Assembly: GCA_023435225.1 (NCBI GenBank)
Contig: JAEYRX010000046.1
Location: 5,417 to 69,416, forward strand
Direction of reading: 5' to 3'
Length of the DNA stretch: 64,000 bases
DNA from: Bacillota bacterium
GTDB taxonomy: Bacteria > Bacillota > UBA4882 > UBA8346
The notes under the pieces were generated by a model that saw only the letters and a program-made list of their open reading frames with translations, was not told where the DNA came from and did not search any database. The translations under genes were made by a program, and so were the position numbers. Numbering within the stretch: the first letter of the stretch is position 1; the number at the start of each line of letters is the position of its first letter. Positions 44,687-53,174 of this stretch are shown piece by piece.

Positions 44687-45060
44687 GATAATGGAAGGAT
44701 TTTCATAAATAAAAATTTAGCATTTAGATACAATATATTGATAGTTGTATCTGACTTGCGCGCTGTATGCTGTATATTGTAGCTGAAATTCAATCGAGAT
44801 AATTATGTAACTCCCTTAGACTATAACTTATCTTGATTTAGAGTTTTTTTATAAAAGTTTTATACATTTTTAATGTAATCTTTTACTTGTGCTAGTATAA
44901 TCAGTAAAAGTAAAATTTAATAATAAACTTTTCCCATGTACCAATTACCTTTCAAATTGTACCTCATATCAATTTTTGTGAACAATTTACCTAAATTTTG
45001 AGACGGACTGATATCTATGATTTACAATGTGGTTACAATGTCAAATGAAAGGATGATTTA
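44687..45060. other. Gene-free region with direct repeats upstream of the outer-membrane barrel gene
   Basis: AT-rich and without a gene. At 45022-45030 and 45033-45041 the 9-mer TTACAATGT is repeated with an 11-bp period, the layout of OmpR/PhoB-type response-regulator sites. An inverted repeat AGATACAA/TTGTATCT lies near 44726-44752. Confidence 0.55.
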
Positions 45061-45111
45061 ATGGTTTACGGGTTACTACTTGGATTATCGGGCAATGGAG
45101 GTTACATATGA
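45061..45111 (+). CDS. Possible 16-residue leader peptide coupled to the barrel gene
   Basis: ATG 45061, preceded by AAAGGATGA, reads MVYGLLLGLSGNGGYI and stops at TGA 45109-45111. The stop overlaps the ATG of the next gene (ATGA). The ribosome site of the barrel gene lies inside this frame, so its translation could control access to it. Short length makes chance possible. Confidence 0.45.
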   Translation: MVYGLLLGLSGNGGYI

Positions 45112-46193
45112 AATATCCAAAGATTTTACTCATAATTATGTTTTTATTAATTTCACTTTCTGCCTGTTGTTTTGCTGCAGACGATATTGACGAATCGGAT
45201 CAAAAGTCTAAAAAGTTATTTCTATTACCGATAATTTCTTCTTCACCTGAAACCGGTTTTGCCTTGGGTGGAATGTGCTTTTATTATCCAAACATAGAAG
45301 TTAGTGATATGGGACAGAATCCGGATCTGTTGACTGCCATGCTTTTTGGTACTGAGAAAGGCCAATATGTAGGAAATATTGGAGTAAGTAAATATTTTTT
45401 TGAAGGTAAACAATGGTTATTGATACAAACGGCAGCAGTAAATTATCCGGGTTATGTTTATGGGATCGGTTCCGATACGACATCCAATCAAAAAGAAAAA
45501 TATACATTAGTGGAATCAATGTTGAACGCAAGTTATTTATGGGATCTCAAAGATCATTTATACTTTGGGCCGTCTGTATTATATGCTAATGCATCAATTG
45601 CTGAAAAAACCAAAGGCGGGTTACTTGATAGCGGTGATATTACCGGTCAAGATGGTATAAATGCCACAGGTGTAGGAGTTAATTTTACATGGGATAAAAC
45701 CAAAGACTTCGCCCGCCAAGGGTTTAAAATTTCGTTAGAAACAAATGATTTTTCCAAAAATTGGGGTAACGAAGAAGAATTTACCAGGACAAATCTGGAT
45801 TATCGAAAATATATTCCTATTTCTGATGAACGGCTCTTCGCTATACAGGGTGTTTTAACATCAACTAGCGGTTCGGTCCCTTTTCAGTTTATGCCTACAA
45901 TCGGAAATGTAATCCGAGGCATTGAAATGGGTAGATTTACTGATAAAAATCTCCTAGCCTTTCAAGCTGAGTATAGGTTTCCAATCAGAGGTATTTTTAG
46001 TATGACTGTATTCGGTGGGTTTGGTGAGGTTGCTCCAAGTTTGAGCGAATTTAATTCCGACGATTTGAAAACTGCTGGTGGAATTGGTTTTAGATTTGCG
46101 TTTGATAAAGAACATAATGTCAACTTGAGGCTTGATATATCGGGTACAATAGATGAACCGATGGTATATTTAAATTTTGGTGAAGCGTTTTAG
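45108..46193 (+). CDS. BamA/TamA-like outer-membrane beta-barrel (surface antigen, no POTRA)
   Basis: 361 residues with a signal peptide (about 1-24, ending CCFAA). The mature start is 'KKLFLLPIISSSPETGFALGGM', typical of POTRA-less 'bacterial surface antigen' barrels. Alternating hydrophobic strands follow, with 'NFTWDKTKDFARQGFKISLETNDF', 'NVIRGIEMGRFTDKNLLAFQAEYRFPI' (Omp85 L6-like RG motif) and a C-terminal Phe. The barrel domain of Omp85 proteins is about this length. It needs an outer membrane to function. Role: unknown, possibly lipid or protein insertion. GGAGG site 8 nt before ATG. Confidence 0.87.
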   Translation: MKYPKILLIIMFLLISLSACCFAADDIDESDQKSKKLFLLPIISSSPETGFALGGMCFYYPNIEVSDMGQNPDLLTAMLFGTEKGQYVGNIGVSKYFFEGKQWLLIQTAAVNYPGYVYGIGSDTTSNQKEKYTLVESMLNASYLWDLKDHLYFGPSVLYANASIAEKTKGGLLDSGDITGQDGINATGVGVNFTWDKTKDFARQGFKISLETNDFSKNWGNEEEFTRTNLDYRKYIPISDERLFAIQGVLTSTSGSVPFQFMPTIGNVIRGIEMGRFTDKNLLAFQAEYRFPIRGIFSMTVFGGFGEVAPSLSEFNSDDLKTAGGIGFRFAFDKEHNVNLRLDISGTIDEPMVYLNFGEAF

Positions 46194-46205
46194 AGATTAA
46201 TAATA

Positions 46206-46351
46206 CAACTTTCCCACCTTAAAATTTATACAGTTGAGTCAACACTTTGGGAGATCAGTTTTTGAAAAATCGTTAAAGCTTTCGATATTTTCAAAAATTG
46301 ATACTGATTAATATGACTTAACTGAAGAAGAATACTGAAGTGGGAAAGTTG
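46206..46351. repeat. 146-bp nested palindrome, family 3, copy 1
   Basis: Three nested stems: CAACTTTCCCAC/GTGGGAAAGTTG (ends), CAGTTGAGTCA/TGACTTAACTG, and TTTTTGAAAAATCG/CGATATTTTCAAAAA. The core TTTTGAAAAATCGTTAA-GCTTTCGAT recurs at 55275-55305. Confidence 0.8.
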
Positions 46352-46390
46352 AATTAATAATAAGTAAAAGATGAAAGAGAGGTTCTTGAA

Positions 46391-47074
46391 GTGAAAAAAT
46401 TTTTAAGTCTTATCTGTCTTGTTGTATTAGTTTTAGTAATATCATCAGTTACTTTAGCAGCCGGGTCAATTGGGGTTGATTTTATGCCGGGAGGGATTGA
46501 TCATATAGACAAAGACTCAGATGATCAAAACGGTAGATTTAATTCTTCTTTTATAACATTAGAAGGAACTATTAAGGATTTTAAATATGGGATCGAATAT
46601 GGCAATGGAACGTCCAAATTTAAGGATGGAGATATTTTAGCAGATAGTACATATGATTTCAATTCGATGGAATATAAAATTGGTGTTCGATTTCTGAATA
46701 TTGAGCGGGTTAAACTGGATGCGGTGGTTTCTAGTTTGCAGTTACAACTGAAAACTTCCGGTATTAAAGTTGATGAAAACGGATATCTGCTTGGGTGTGA
46801 TGCTAATGTAAATATTACCGAGAAAGTATCATTAGAAGGATATGTGGGAGTCTCAATTTTTGGGGCTACTTATAAAGAAAACGGTATTGATTATGATCCT
46901 GCTTTTTTATCAGCGGCAAAAGTAAGGTTTAACTATGCGGTATCGGAAAATGTTTTACTTTCATTAGGGTTTAGAACAATCTTATGCCACGTTAGCGATT
47001 ATGATAATAACTCAAAAGAGGAACTAAATCGAGGAATTAGTGGCTTTTCCATAGGCTGTAAATATTCTTTTTAA
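46391..47074 (+). CDS. Small outer-membrane beta-barrel protein 1
   Basis: 227 residues with a signal peptide (about 1-22, ending TLAAG). The mature part has alternating strands such as 'FKYGIEYGNGTSKF', 'SMEYKIGVRFLN', 'VSLEGYVGVSIFGATY' and 'NVLLSLGFRTILCHVSDY', and ends YSF, the aromatic C-terminus of outer-membrane barrels (8- to 10-strand OmpW/OmpX-like size). GTG start with a GAGAGG site. The LytTR-DUF3021 pair lies directly downstream, and a similar barrel-regulator set follows from 48474, so its expression is likely under these regulators. Function unknown. Confidence 0.82.
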   Translation: MKKFLSLICLVVLVLVISSVTLAAGSIGVDFMPGGIDHIDKDSDDQNGRFNSSFITLEGTIKDFKYGIEYGNGTSKFKDGDILADSTYDFNSMEYKIGVRFLNIERVKLDAVVSSLQLQLKTSGIKVDENGYLLGCDANVNITEKVSLEGYVGVSIFGATYKENGIDYDPAFLSAAKVRFNYAVSENVLLSLGFRTILCHVSDYDNNSKEELNRGISGFSIGCKYSF

Positions 47075-47101
47075 ATTCTAGCACCAAAAATGATATTTAG
47101 A

Positions 47102-47130
47102 TTTACTCAAACTGTAAAATTTTATATAAT
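47102..47130 (+). promoter_or_regulatory. Predicted promoter of LytTR regulator 1
   Basis: TTTACT, 17-nt spacer, TATAAT. The second LytTR gene has the same kind of promoter (TTTACC-17-TATAAT at 50285-50313). Confidence 0.6.
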
Positions 47131-47164
47131 TTAAGATATTAGATAAAATTGAAGGTTTAACCTT

Positions 47165-47734
47165 ATGAAATTCAGTTTGAGTTGTACCGCGAATATGCAA
47201 AGAGTTCTTCAGGAGTTGCTCTCATCCCGAAATATCGGGATTGAAGAGCAATCCAGTCTTTGTATTGTAGAAGCGGGATGTGAGATACCCAAAGGTAAAA
47301 TAGCGCTACTTTTTGAAATGGGGAATTTAGGGCAATTTATTGAGTTACTCGATAAGTTAGCTCAAGTTGTTGAAGACGGTGCTCCTAACACAATAATCGG
47401 AAAATCAATCGATGAATCTTATCAATTTATCGCTTATTCCAATGTATATTACTTTGAGGCCAGAGGCAATAATGTTTTTTGTATAACCGCCGGAGCAGTT
47501 TCGAGTTCAACTAATGAGTACCGGATTAAAGAGAAATTGTACGAACTGGAAGCACGGTTACCTAAAAATCAGTTTTTGAGAGTCGGGAAATCTTATATTG
47601 TTAATATCAACAATGTAAATGAGATTATTCCTTGGTTCGGTAGACGGTTGATTTTGCGGTTTAATGACGGTAAAAAAGAGATTGAAGTCTCCCGTAATTA
47701 TGTAAAAACTTTAAAAGAGTTTTTAGGTATTTGA
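47165..47734 (+). CDS. LytTR-family DNA-binding regulator 1
   Basis: 189 residues. The N-terminal part (1 to about 75) is not a receiver domain and is unrecognised. The C-terminal LytTR domain (about 85-189) has 'YYFEARGNNVFCIT', 'IKEKLYELEARLP', 'FLRVGKSYIVNINNVNEIIPWFGRRLILRFNDGKKEIEVSRNYVKTLKEFLG'. This is the LytTR regulatory-system layout known from streptococci (HdrR/BrsR), in which a membrane protein encoded downstream holds the regulator inactive. Here DUF3021 follows at once. It is highly similar to the regulator at 49654. Confidence 0.92.
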   Translation: MKFSLSCTANMQRVLQELLSSRNIGIEEQSSLCIVEAGCEIPKGKIALLFEMGNLGQFIELLDKLAQVVEDGAPNTIIGKSIDESYQFIAYSNVYYFEARGNNVFCITAGAVSSSTNEYRIKEKLYELEARLPKNQFLRVGKSYIVNINNVNEIIPWFGRRLILRFNDGKKEIEVSRNYVKTLKEFLGI

Positions 47735-47742
47735 GGCGAATA

Positions 47743-48264
47743 ATGAATAAACTCAAATTTTACATATGGGATATATATTGGTCAAGTATGATTGGTTTAG
47801 CAGTTTTTATCGTGGGTTTACTGATTGAAATCCGGGATATGTCTTTTCACAAAATATGGTTGAGTTTTTTGCAAGATCCACTTAATTTTCTAGTTATACT
47901 ATTTATAAATATGTTTTTTTGTATGGCTGTTGGAGCAGTTATCGGGGCGGTATCTTTATTTTTCATATTTCAGATTTTTTTAAAACTAATTCAAAAACCA
48001 TTGTTTGGCTTATTGATTGGATTTATAAGTAACTTTTTAATTGTGGCTGTTTTAAATATTGTCGGAGCATTTCTTACCGGAGTCAGAGATTATCAACAAT
48101 TCGTAAAAACATTGTGGTTTTGGGCCCTGCCAGTCTCCGAAGCGCTAAGTTTCTTTTTGATTATTCCATGGTACAAACGGTTTATTTTTTATAAGGAAAA
48201 ATTGGAACAGAAAAAGATACTGATCCGTAATCAGCAACAGTGTCAGGGAGAGAAAAAAGATTAG
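47743..48264 (+). CDS. DUF3021 membrane protein 1 (predicted LytTR partner)
   Basis: 173 residues with four transmembrane helices (about 13-31, 48-78, 85-110, 125-150) and a basic cytoplasmic tail. DUF3021 proteins typically follow LytTR genes. In related streptococcal systems the membrane partner inhibits the regulator until an unknown signal arrives; by analogy the same is inferred here. ATG 47743 follows GAGGCG; TTG 47731 overlaps the LytTR stop and is less likely. Confidence 0.86.
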   Translation: MNKLKFYIWDIYWSSMIGLAVFIVGLLIEIRDMSFHKIWLSFLQDPLNFLVILFINMFFCMAVGAVIGAVSLFFIFQIFLKLIQKPLFGLLIGFISNFLIVAVLNIVGAFLTGVRDYQQFVKTLWFWALPVSEALSFFLIIPWYKRFIFYKEKLEQKKILIRNQQQCQGEKKD

Positions 48265-48317
48265 ACGATTCAACAAAATTTATTTCATTATATATTGGTT
48301 AATTATGTGAGAAAATG

Positions 48318-48354
48318 AAAGCATTTATGAAATAATTAAATGCTTTTTTATTTT
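48318..48354 (+). terminator. Intrinsic terminator
   Basis: AAGCATTTA, 9-nt loop, TAAATGCTT and then TTTTATTTT, closing the LytTR-DUF3021 unit. Confidence 0.85.
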
Positions 48355-48404
48355 ATCCCCAAATATGGAGGGACAAGATATAGAAGAAAAAACCGATTAT
48401 ATAT

Positions 48405-48420
48405 ATAGTTACGTAACTAT
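48405..48420. promoter_or_regulatory. 16-bp perfect palindrome upstream of barrel 2
   Basis: ATAGTTACGTAACTAT, 54 nt before the barrel gene start. A dimeric regulator site is possible. Confidence 0.45.
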
Positions 48421-48473
48421 AAAGATTCATAATTACTATAAGAGTATTAGGAAAATGTAAAGGAGAGTAAGGT

Positions 48474-49070
48474 ATGAAAAGAGTTTTTATAGTTCTATTA
48501 GTAACCTTGATTTTAACTTTGTCTTTTTCGACATTAACTATGGCTGCAAGTAAAGTTATGGTTAGCTATGATATGGGCGGTAAATATAATGCTTCAAAAG
48601 ACTTATGGTGGGATGATGATAATAAAATCTATGATACTGATTCCGGCTTTTCTGTTGGATTTGAATTTACAAATGATAACCGTAAAGTCGAGTTTGGGTT
48701 TGGATTGGAGTCCCAGTTGGAGCGAAGTTTGACTGATTTTGATAATGCCGAGTTTAAGTTTGATAATATGTACGGTGTAATGTATATCAATATGAGTGAT
48801 GAAAAGAATTTTGCTCCTTTTTTTGTAGGCCGGGTAGGTTTTAATATGCATTCAGGCAATAATACATATAAGAAAGATGTTTTCAATCTAGATACGGAGC
48901 TTAGTAACGGACTATACTATGCCGTTGGTTTTGGATTTAATTCCGAACGTACTTTGGCGGAATTACTTTACACGGTCAATAACAGCCGGATAACTTCTAA
49001 TTCGGATTCTGATTTTAAACGGAATATTAGTTATTCAAAGATGAGTTTTGTGTTTGGGTATAAGTTTTAA
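48474..49070 (+). CDS. Small outer-membrane beta-barrel protein 2
   Basis: 198 residues with a signal peptide (about 1-24, ending TMAAS). Strands such as 'SGFSVGFEFTNDNRKVEFGFGLESQLE', 'MYGVMYINMSDEKNFAPFFVGRVGFNMHSG' and 'NGLYYAVGFGFNSERTLAELLYTVNN' end in YKF at the C-terminus, the outer-membrane insertion signal. It is of similar kind to the barrel at 46391 but not a close copy. It has an AAAGGAGAG site and its own 3' terminator, shared with the convergent DUF3021 gene. Confidence 0.82.
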   Translation: MKRVFIVLLVTLILTLSFSTLTMAASKVMVSYDMGGKYNASKDLWWDDDNKIYDTDSGFSVGFEFTNDNRKVEFGFGLESQLERSLTDFDNAEFKFDNMYGVMYINMSDEKNFAPFFVGRVGFNMHSGNNTYKKDVFNLDTELSNGLYYAVGFGFNSERTLAELLYTVNNSRITSNSDSDFKRNISYSKMSFVFGYKF

Positions 49071-49112
49071 AAAATTTAGTTAAGTTTTTTTAAAATAGTA
49101 TCAAATCCATAT

Positions 49113-49149
49113 AAAAAGTCAGCCCAATAATACTCGGGCTGGCTTTTTT
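49113..49149. terminator. Bidirectional terminator
   Basis: AAAAAGTCAGCCC, 10-nt loop, GGGCTGGCTTTTTT between convergent genes. Confidence 0.92.
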
Positions 49150-49190
49150 GAAAGATTTGATATATTATGTTAGATTACTAGTCACAGGTT

Positions 49191-49619
49191 TCATTCATCA
49201 TCTAAAGAGGCCTTTTTCGACTGCAACTTTATTTTATACAACTTAATCTGATGGTACCATAGAAGTATTAGAAAAAAACTTAAGAACTCAGCTACAATCA
49301 AAACCATCAACCAACTGGAATTGATAAATAGTTGAAAAGTACCGAAACTATCCAGTATAGCTCCGATAATTACTAATACAGCCACCACCAGAAAGTTGGA
49401 TAGAAATCCATAGATTGGTTTATCAGTAAGTTTTAAAATAATTTGTAATAAGCAGAATAAAGAGACAGTGCCAATAAAGACTCCAGTTAGCATACTCTCC
49501 AACAAACTATTAAAGCTAATATAAGCCTTTTCTCGGAGAATAAGGTCAATAACTTCTATGACTGCACCAATCATAGCTGAACCAAGGGCATTTATTATAT
49601 AGATTTTAAATTTGCTCAT
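49191..49619 (-). CDS. DUF3021 membrane protein 2 (predicted LytTR partner)
   Basis: 142 residues with four transmembrane helices and a basic tail ending KKASLDDE. It resembles the DUF3021 at 47743 ('KFKIYIINALGSAMIGAVIEVIDLI', 'GTVSLFCLLQIILKLTDKPIYGFLSNFLVVAVLVIIGA'). ATG 49619 has GGAG seven bases ahead; a longer frame from 49724 would run through the LytTR gene. It lies 34 nt after LytTR-2 in the same operon. Confidence 0.86.
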   Translation of the reverse strand: MSKFKIYIINALGSAMIGAVIEVIDLILREKAYISFNSLLESMLTGVFIGTVSLFCLLQIILKLTDKPIYGFLSNFLVVAVLVIIGAILDSFGTFQLFINSSWLMVLIVAEFLSFFLILLWYHQIKLYKIKLQSKKASLDDE

Positions 49620-49653
49620 ATGTATTCTCCATAAGTTATAAATAATCGATTGC

Positions 49654-50199
49654 TTATAAACCAAGAAATTCCTTAAAATTTTTAGAGTAGCTTTTAGAGA
49701 CTTCAATTTCATTCTTACATCCATTGAACCTTAAGATAAGCCGTCTTCCAAACCAGGGGATAATCTCCCGGACGTTCCCAATGTTTACGATAAAGGATTT
49801 TCCAACCCTTATGAATCTTTTTTGGGGAAGCCGGGCCTCCAGCTCATAGAGTCGTTCTTTAACCCTATATTCATTCTCTACGGTGATGCCAAAGACTGAA
49901 TTACCCCTGGCTTCAAAATAACAGATTTGTTTATATGGGATCATGGTATAACTTTCATCACCAGTTCTTCCAACTATTGCCTCAGTCTCATCACCGGAGG
50001 TTTTTAAACAGTCCAGGAATTCAAGCAGTTGACTGATATTTGCCAGCGAAAAAAGAATCACAATTTTATCGGTTGGTATTGTATAACCTGATTCGACGAG
50101 ATACACTATAGAATCAGCTTCAATGGAAATATTCCGTGAAGTCAAAAGTTCTTTTAGAATAACTTCGGTATTTTCGGAACAGCTTAAACCTAGTTTCAT
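49654..50199 (-). CDS. LytTR-family DNA-binding regulator 2
   Basis: 181 residues, close paralogue of the regulator at 47165: shared 'CYFEARGNSVFGIT', 'YRVKERLYELEARLP', 'IRVGKSFIVNIGNVREIIPWFGRRLILRFNG'. The N-terminal half is also homologous ('LSCSENTEVILKELLTSRNISIEADSIVYLVESG'), so the whole gene was duplicated. ATG 50199 matches the start of the paralogue; in-frame ATGs at 50202 and 50238 exist. It forms an operon with DUF3021-2, pointing away from the first set. Confidence 0.92.
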   Translation of the reverse strand: MKLGLSCSENTEVILKELLTSRNISIEADSIVYLVESGYTIPTDKIVILFSLANISQLLEFLDCLKTSGDETEAIVGRTGDESYTMIPYKQICYFEARGNSVFGITVENEYRVKERLYELEARLPQKRFIRVGKSFIVNIGNVREIIPWFGRRLILRFNGCKNEIEVSKSYSKNFKEFLGL

Positions 50200-50284
50200 C
50201 ATTAACTCTCTTTTTTTTATAAGTTCTACTTTTAACAAGAAACCGCATAATCAGTTGAAAAAATTATGTAATTTCGGTAGTTCA

Positions 50285-50313
50285 ATTATATTAAAGAAAA
50301 CTTTTCAGGTAAA
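50285..50313 (-). promoter_or_regulatory. Predicted promoter of LytTR regulator 2
   Basis: On the minus strand: TTTACC, 17-nt spacer, TATAAT. Confidence 0.6.
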
Positions 50314-50457
50314 TAATTTTTACATATAAAAAAGTCATGGTTAATAAATTTTCAATAAGTAGATTCAAGAACGATCGACGAAATTAAAATAAGTGAAACC
50401 ATTCGGCTGAAGGGAAATTGTAATCGATCCCGTTTCTGACTATGATCTTTCGCTCTT

Positions 50458-50934
50458 TTAATTATTCTTTTTTAAAAGATTGATTTTTACGGATTTTGAA
50501 TTTCCAAAATCCAGGACATCTTGGTCCTTAATTGAAATTACTTGTCTTGAAAAAGATTGCAACGTGGCCTTATTATTAACGGTATCCAGACGGATGGCAA
50601 AATCCGCTTGTTGGTCCTTATCATAATCGAATTTTTCTTCAATAAAACGGGGGAGATCTCCGGTTGTTCTCCAATCTATTTGGATAAATCCCTTTACAGA
50701 TTCGGATATGAATCCGGCGAATACGGGTTTATGAATAATAGTTTGGTAATTTTGGTGTTCAATAATTGTATTTACAGCACCACCCTGCCAGTTTTCCGAA
50801 AGATGGAGCCCGGATTTGGCAGCTATAAACTTTTCATGGGATCCCATATTTTTAAAGCCCATAATCGAAATTGTTATTGCTAAAATCACCCATATATATC
50901 CAAAAATAGATTTTATAAAATTAATAACCCTCAT
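50458..50934 (-). CDS. Single-pass membrane-anchored protein of unknown function
   Basis: 158 residues with one N-terminal helix (about 10-27, 'FGYIWVILAITISIMGFKNM') and a soluble beta-rich domain. It is not recognised. Features seen are a Trp-Gln-Gly-Gly stretch and 'IQIDWRTTGDLPRFIEEKFDYDKDQQADFAIRLDTVNNKATL', which could be a small periplasmic sensor or binding domain. It follows the NapH-like gene on the same strand but with about 200 bp between, holding two repeats, so co-transcription is uncertain. An AAGGTGA site precedes the start. Confidence 0.7.
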   Translation of the reverse strand: MRVINFIKSIFGYIWVILAITISIMGFKNMGSHEKFIAAKSGLHLSENWQGGAVNTIIEHQNYQTIIHKPVFAGFISESVKGFIQIDWRTTGDLPRFIEEKFDYDKDQQADFAIRLDTVNNKATLQSFSRQVISIKDQDVLDFGNSKSVKINLLKKNN

Positions 50935-50986
50935 TATTTCACCTTCCTAGAAAATGTTATCAAGGCTTGTCAGATACTTCATCCTA

Positions 50987-51080
50987 TTACAGCGGAAAAA
51001 AGTTAATCTAAATTCATTAATTTAACAACACACCAGGCTCTAAAGATGTATTTATATAATAGATATTTGAATTAACTTAG
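50987..51080. repeat. Decayed family 1 repeat (hairpin 2 only), copy C
   Basis: AAGTTAATCTAAATTCATTAATTT and, later, CTAAAGATGTATTTAT and ATTTGAATTAACTT match the second hairpin of copies A and B with many changes. Confidence 0.6.
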
Positions 51081-51084
51081 ATAC

Positions 51085-51142
51085 CCAGCCTTATTTTCAT
51101 ACTTTCAGGTGCGCAGTGGAAGCCGACGTGGACGACTACTTA
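51085..51142 (-). repeat. Hairpin repeat, family 4, copy 2
   Basis: Read on the minus strand: AAGTAGTCGTCCACGTCGGC, then TTCCACTGCGCACCTGAAA, and later AAGGCTGGGT. It is homologous to 38637-38707 in the opposite orientation and begins at the stop codon of the NapH-like gene. Confidence 0.7.
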
Positions 51143-52294
51143 AAAAATAAACTTTATCATTTTTGATAGTGAGTCAACTATAAAATCACCACCGAAAGCC
51201 GCCAGCAAAATAAAAGCGATATATAGAAAGATTGTTTTAGCCAAACCATTCCCTAAATTGAGCTTGGTGCCCTTGATGTGATAACTTATTGCTTTTTTAG
51301 GACAGATATCAGCGCATTTGCCACATTTCAAACATGTTAATTTAGTCCGACCGTGGTTAAGGGAGTTTTCATCCAGGGCAAACACCGGACAATTATTGAT
51401 ACATATTTTACAATTACTACATTTTTCACGGTCAACTCTTAATTCAAAGGGGGTAATCTTATTAGTCAAAGATTGCATCGCTCCGAAGGGACAGAGAAAA
51501 GAACATTGGGTCCGTTTTTTGGTTAAAAGGGGCAAAATAACGACCAGCCCGCCAAATAGAATGATAAAGATAATCGTCTGAATCACCCTGATTAAACCGG
51601 AAACCTCAGGAAATTCGGAGACGGCTTTAAAGGGGCATAACCACCAACAATATTGGGCTGATAAAGTAGCTGCGGATAAAACAGCAATCACTAGCAACAC
51701 GGCAAACGGTAACAGCCATAATTTATTAACCAGTAATTTTAGGACCGGTCTTTTTCGTAATCTGGAGAAACCATCTTCCCACCCTCCATACATACATATC
51801 CATGCGCAATAACCCCGACCGAGGGTCACGGTGGCAGCCAGCCATATTACGAGCATCACCGAGATGGAGTACTTAAATCCGGTGAAAGCCCCCGGAAAGA
51901 TGATTTCATTTTTAAATACAGCCGTTAACAACGTTTGCGGAATTACTATATGGCAAAACGGCACCATACAACGGGCGATCTCTTCATTGCTTAAAACTAT
52001 AAAAGCTCCCCGTTCCATATAAAGCGTGGAAATAAAGGAGATGGGGAAAAAGATTGCGGTAGCCACAAACAGAATCGACCGGAACCGGTCAACCTTACCG
52101 GTATGAATCATTAGTACAAATAGAATATTTATAAAGATATAATAGGAAAACCTGGTGATATTCATAATTGGGTCCGAAAACTGAAGCCGGGTAATCATAA
52201 CTAGAGTCAACAACCACATTGGTATAGTGATAAGAAATGATATGATTAACTTTTTTGGATTCAATTCTTTTTTAATAACAGGTATTGTTTCCAC
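51140..52294 (-). CDS. NapH/NosR/CcoG-like membrane 4Fe-4S protein
   Basis: 384 residues with about six membrane helices. Cys-rich sites are 'GRGYCAWIC', 'QYCWWLCPFKA' and 'CSFLCPFGAMQS', as in polyferredoxins of the NapH/NosR type. Two ferredoxin motifs, CSNCKICINNCP and CLKCGKCADICP, bind two 4Fe-4S clusters. Such proteins pass electrons from the quinone pool or cytoplasm to periplasmic acceptors. It abuts the CcdA-like gene, with no gap, so the pair may deliver reducing power across the membrane. The terminal acceptor is not in the window. Confidence 0.88.
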   Translation of the reverse strand: METIPVIKKELNPKKLIISFLITIPMWLLTLVMITRLQFSDPIMNITRFSYYIFINILFVLMIHTGKVDRFRSILFVATAIFFPISFISTLYMERGAFIVLSNEEIARCMVPFCHIVIPQTLLTAVFKNEIIFPGAFTGFKYSISVMLVIWLAATVTLGRGYCAWICMYGGWEDGFSRLRKRPVLKLLVNKLWLLPFAVLLVIAVLSAATLSAQYCWWLCPFKAVSEFPEVSGLIRVIQTIIFIILFGGLVVILPLLTKKRTQCSFLCPFGAMQSLTNKITPFELRVDREKCSNCKICINNCPVFALDENSLNHGRTKLTCLKCGKCADICPKKAISYHIKGTKLNLGNGLAKTIFLYIAFILLAAFGGDFIVDSLSKMIKFIF

Positions 52295-52924
52295 TTACAT
52301 TAAACCTCCTAAATTAATAATACCTTTAATCAGATAGTAGCCGGCGACCAGATAGAGGGCTAGTTCTCCGACTGTTTTCAATTCCGTCCTGTTTTTTAAG
52401 ACCCCAAGAAACGGAATTGGAATAAAGAATACTGAAGTACCTACAAAAAAAGTGGTAAAGAATAAAATACTCCTGATTAAACTCCCCGAATTTGTCGCAT
52501 CCAAAAATACCAGTAAAAACGGGGGGCATACGTTGACTCCGGTGAGCAGGCCGAAAAAGAAGGGGTAATACCAGGTATCTGGTGTGATAATTTTATTTAA
52601 ATTAGTCATGGTGTTCTTAATATTGCATTGCTGACGGTTTCCGGTTAAATTATAAACAATTAGAACCAATGACAGTAAAAGAAAGGCTATTCCCATAAAC
52701 CGGCTTCGAATAATCGGACTACTCAATAAAAGTTGATTGGTAAACCAGGCTAATATCCCAAAACAGATATAACCGACTAATCTGCCTGCTAAAAAGGTCA
52801 GCAACTCCATGAAGTTACGTTTAATGGTATTCCCAGTCCCCAAAACATACGGAAGTATAACCGGGGCGCAGCTTGCCAAACAAGTAGTTCCGTTGGAAAG
52901 ACCCAATAAAAACCCTTGCACCAT
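52295..52924 (-). CDS. CcdA/DsbD-like (SafE-type) membrane thiol transporter
   Basis: 209 residues, six membrane helices. The Cys pair sits in 'NGTTCLASCAPVILPY' (helix 1), with a further Cys in 'TGVNVCPPFLLVFLDA' (helix 4), matching the CcdA/DsbD-beta arrangement that moves reducing equivalents across the membrane. Directly upstream of the polyferredoxin with shared boundary; same operon. The start ATG follows AGGAGG. Confidence 0.88.
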   Translation of the reverse strand: MVQGFLLGLSNGTTCLASCAPVILPYVLGTGNTIKRNFMELLTFLAGRLVGYICFGILAWFTNQLLLSSPIIRSRFMGIAFLLLSLVLIVYNLTGNRQQCNIKNTMTNLNKIITPDTWYYPFFFGLLTGVNVCPPFLLVFLDATNSGSLIRSILFFTTFFVGTSVFFIPIPFLGVLKNRTELKTVGELALYLVAGYYLIKGIINLGGLM

Positions 52925-53114
52925 TTTTTCCTCCTGTTAATGGATAAATGTTGTGAATCTGAAAACATTATAGGTTAAACCAGGAAAAAAATCTTTTGTA
53001 AGATATATAAGGGTCTTAATTCAGAATAAGAGGGACATAATCAAAGATGAAATGGAGGTATTTTATTCCAATAAGTGAATGTTGAGAAATAAAACATTAT
53101 TTACTTTTAATAAA

Positions 53115-53152
53115 AAAAGGCGCCAGAGTCTTGACTTTGCCTGGTCGCCTTT
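53115..53152 (-). terminator. Intrinsic terminator of the amidohydrolase gene
   Basis: On the minus strand: AAAGGCG-CCAG ... CTGG-CGCCTTT followed by TTTT, just after the stop at 53175. Confidence 0.85.
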
Positions 53153-53174
53153 AGCTGTAATCGTTAACTTATCT

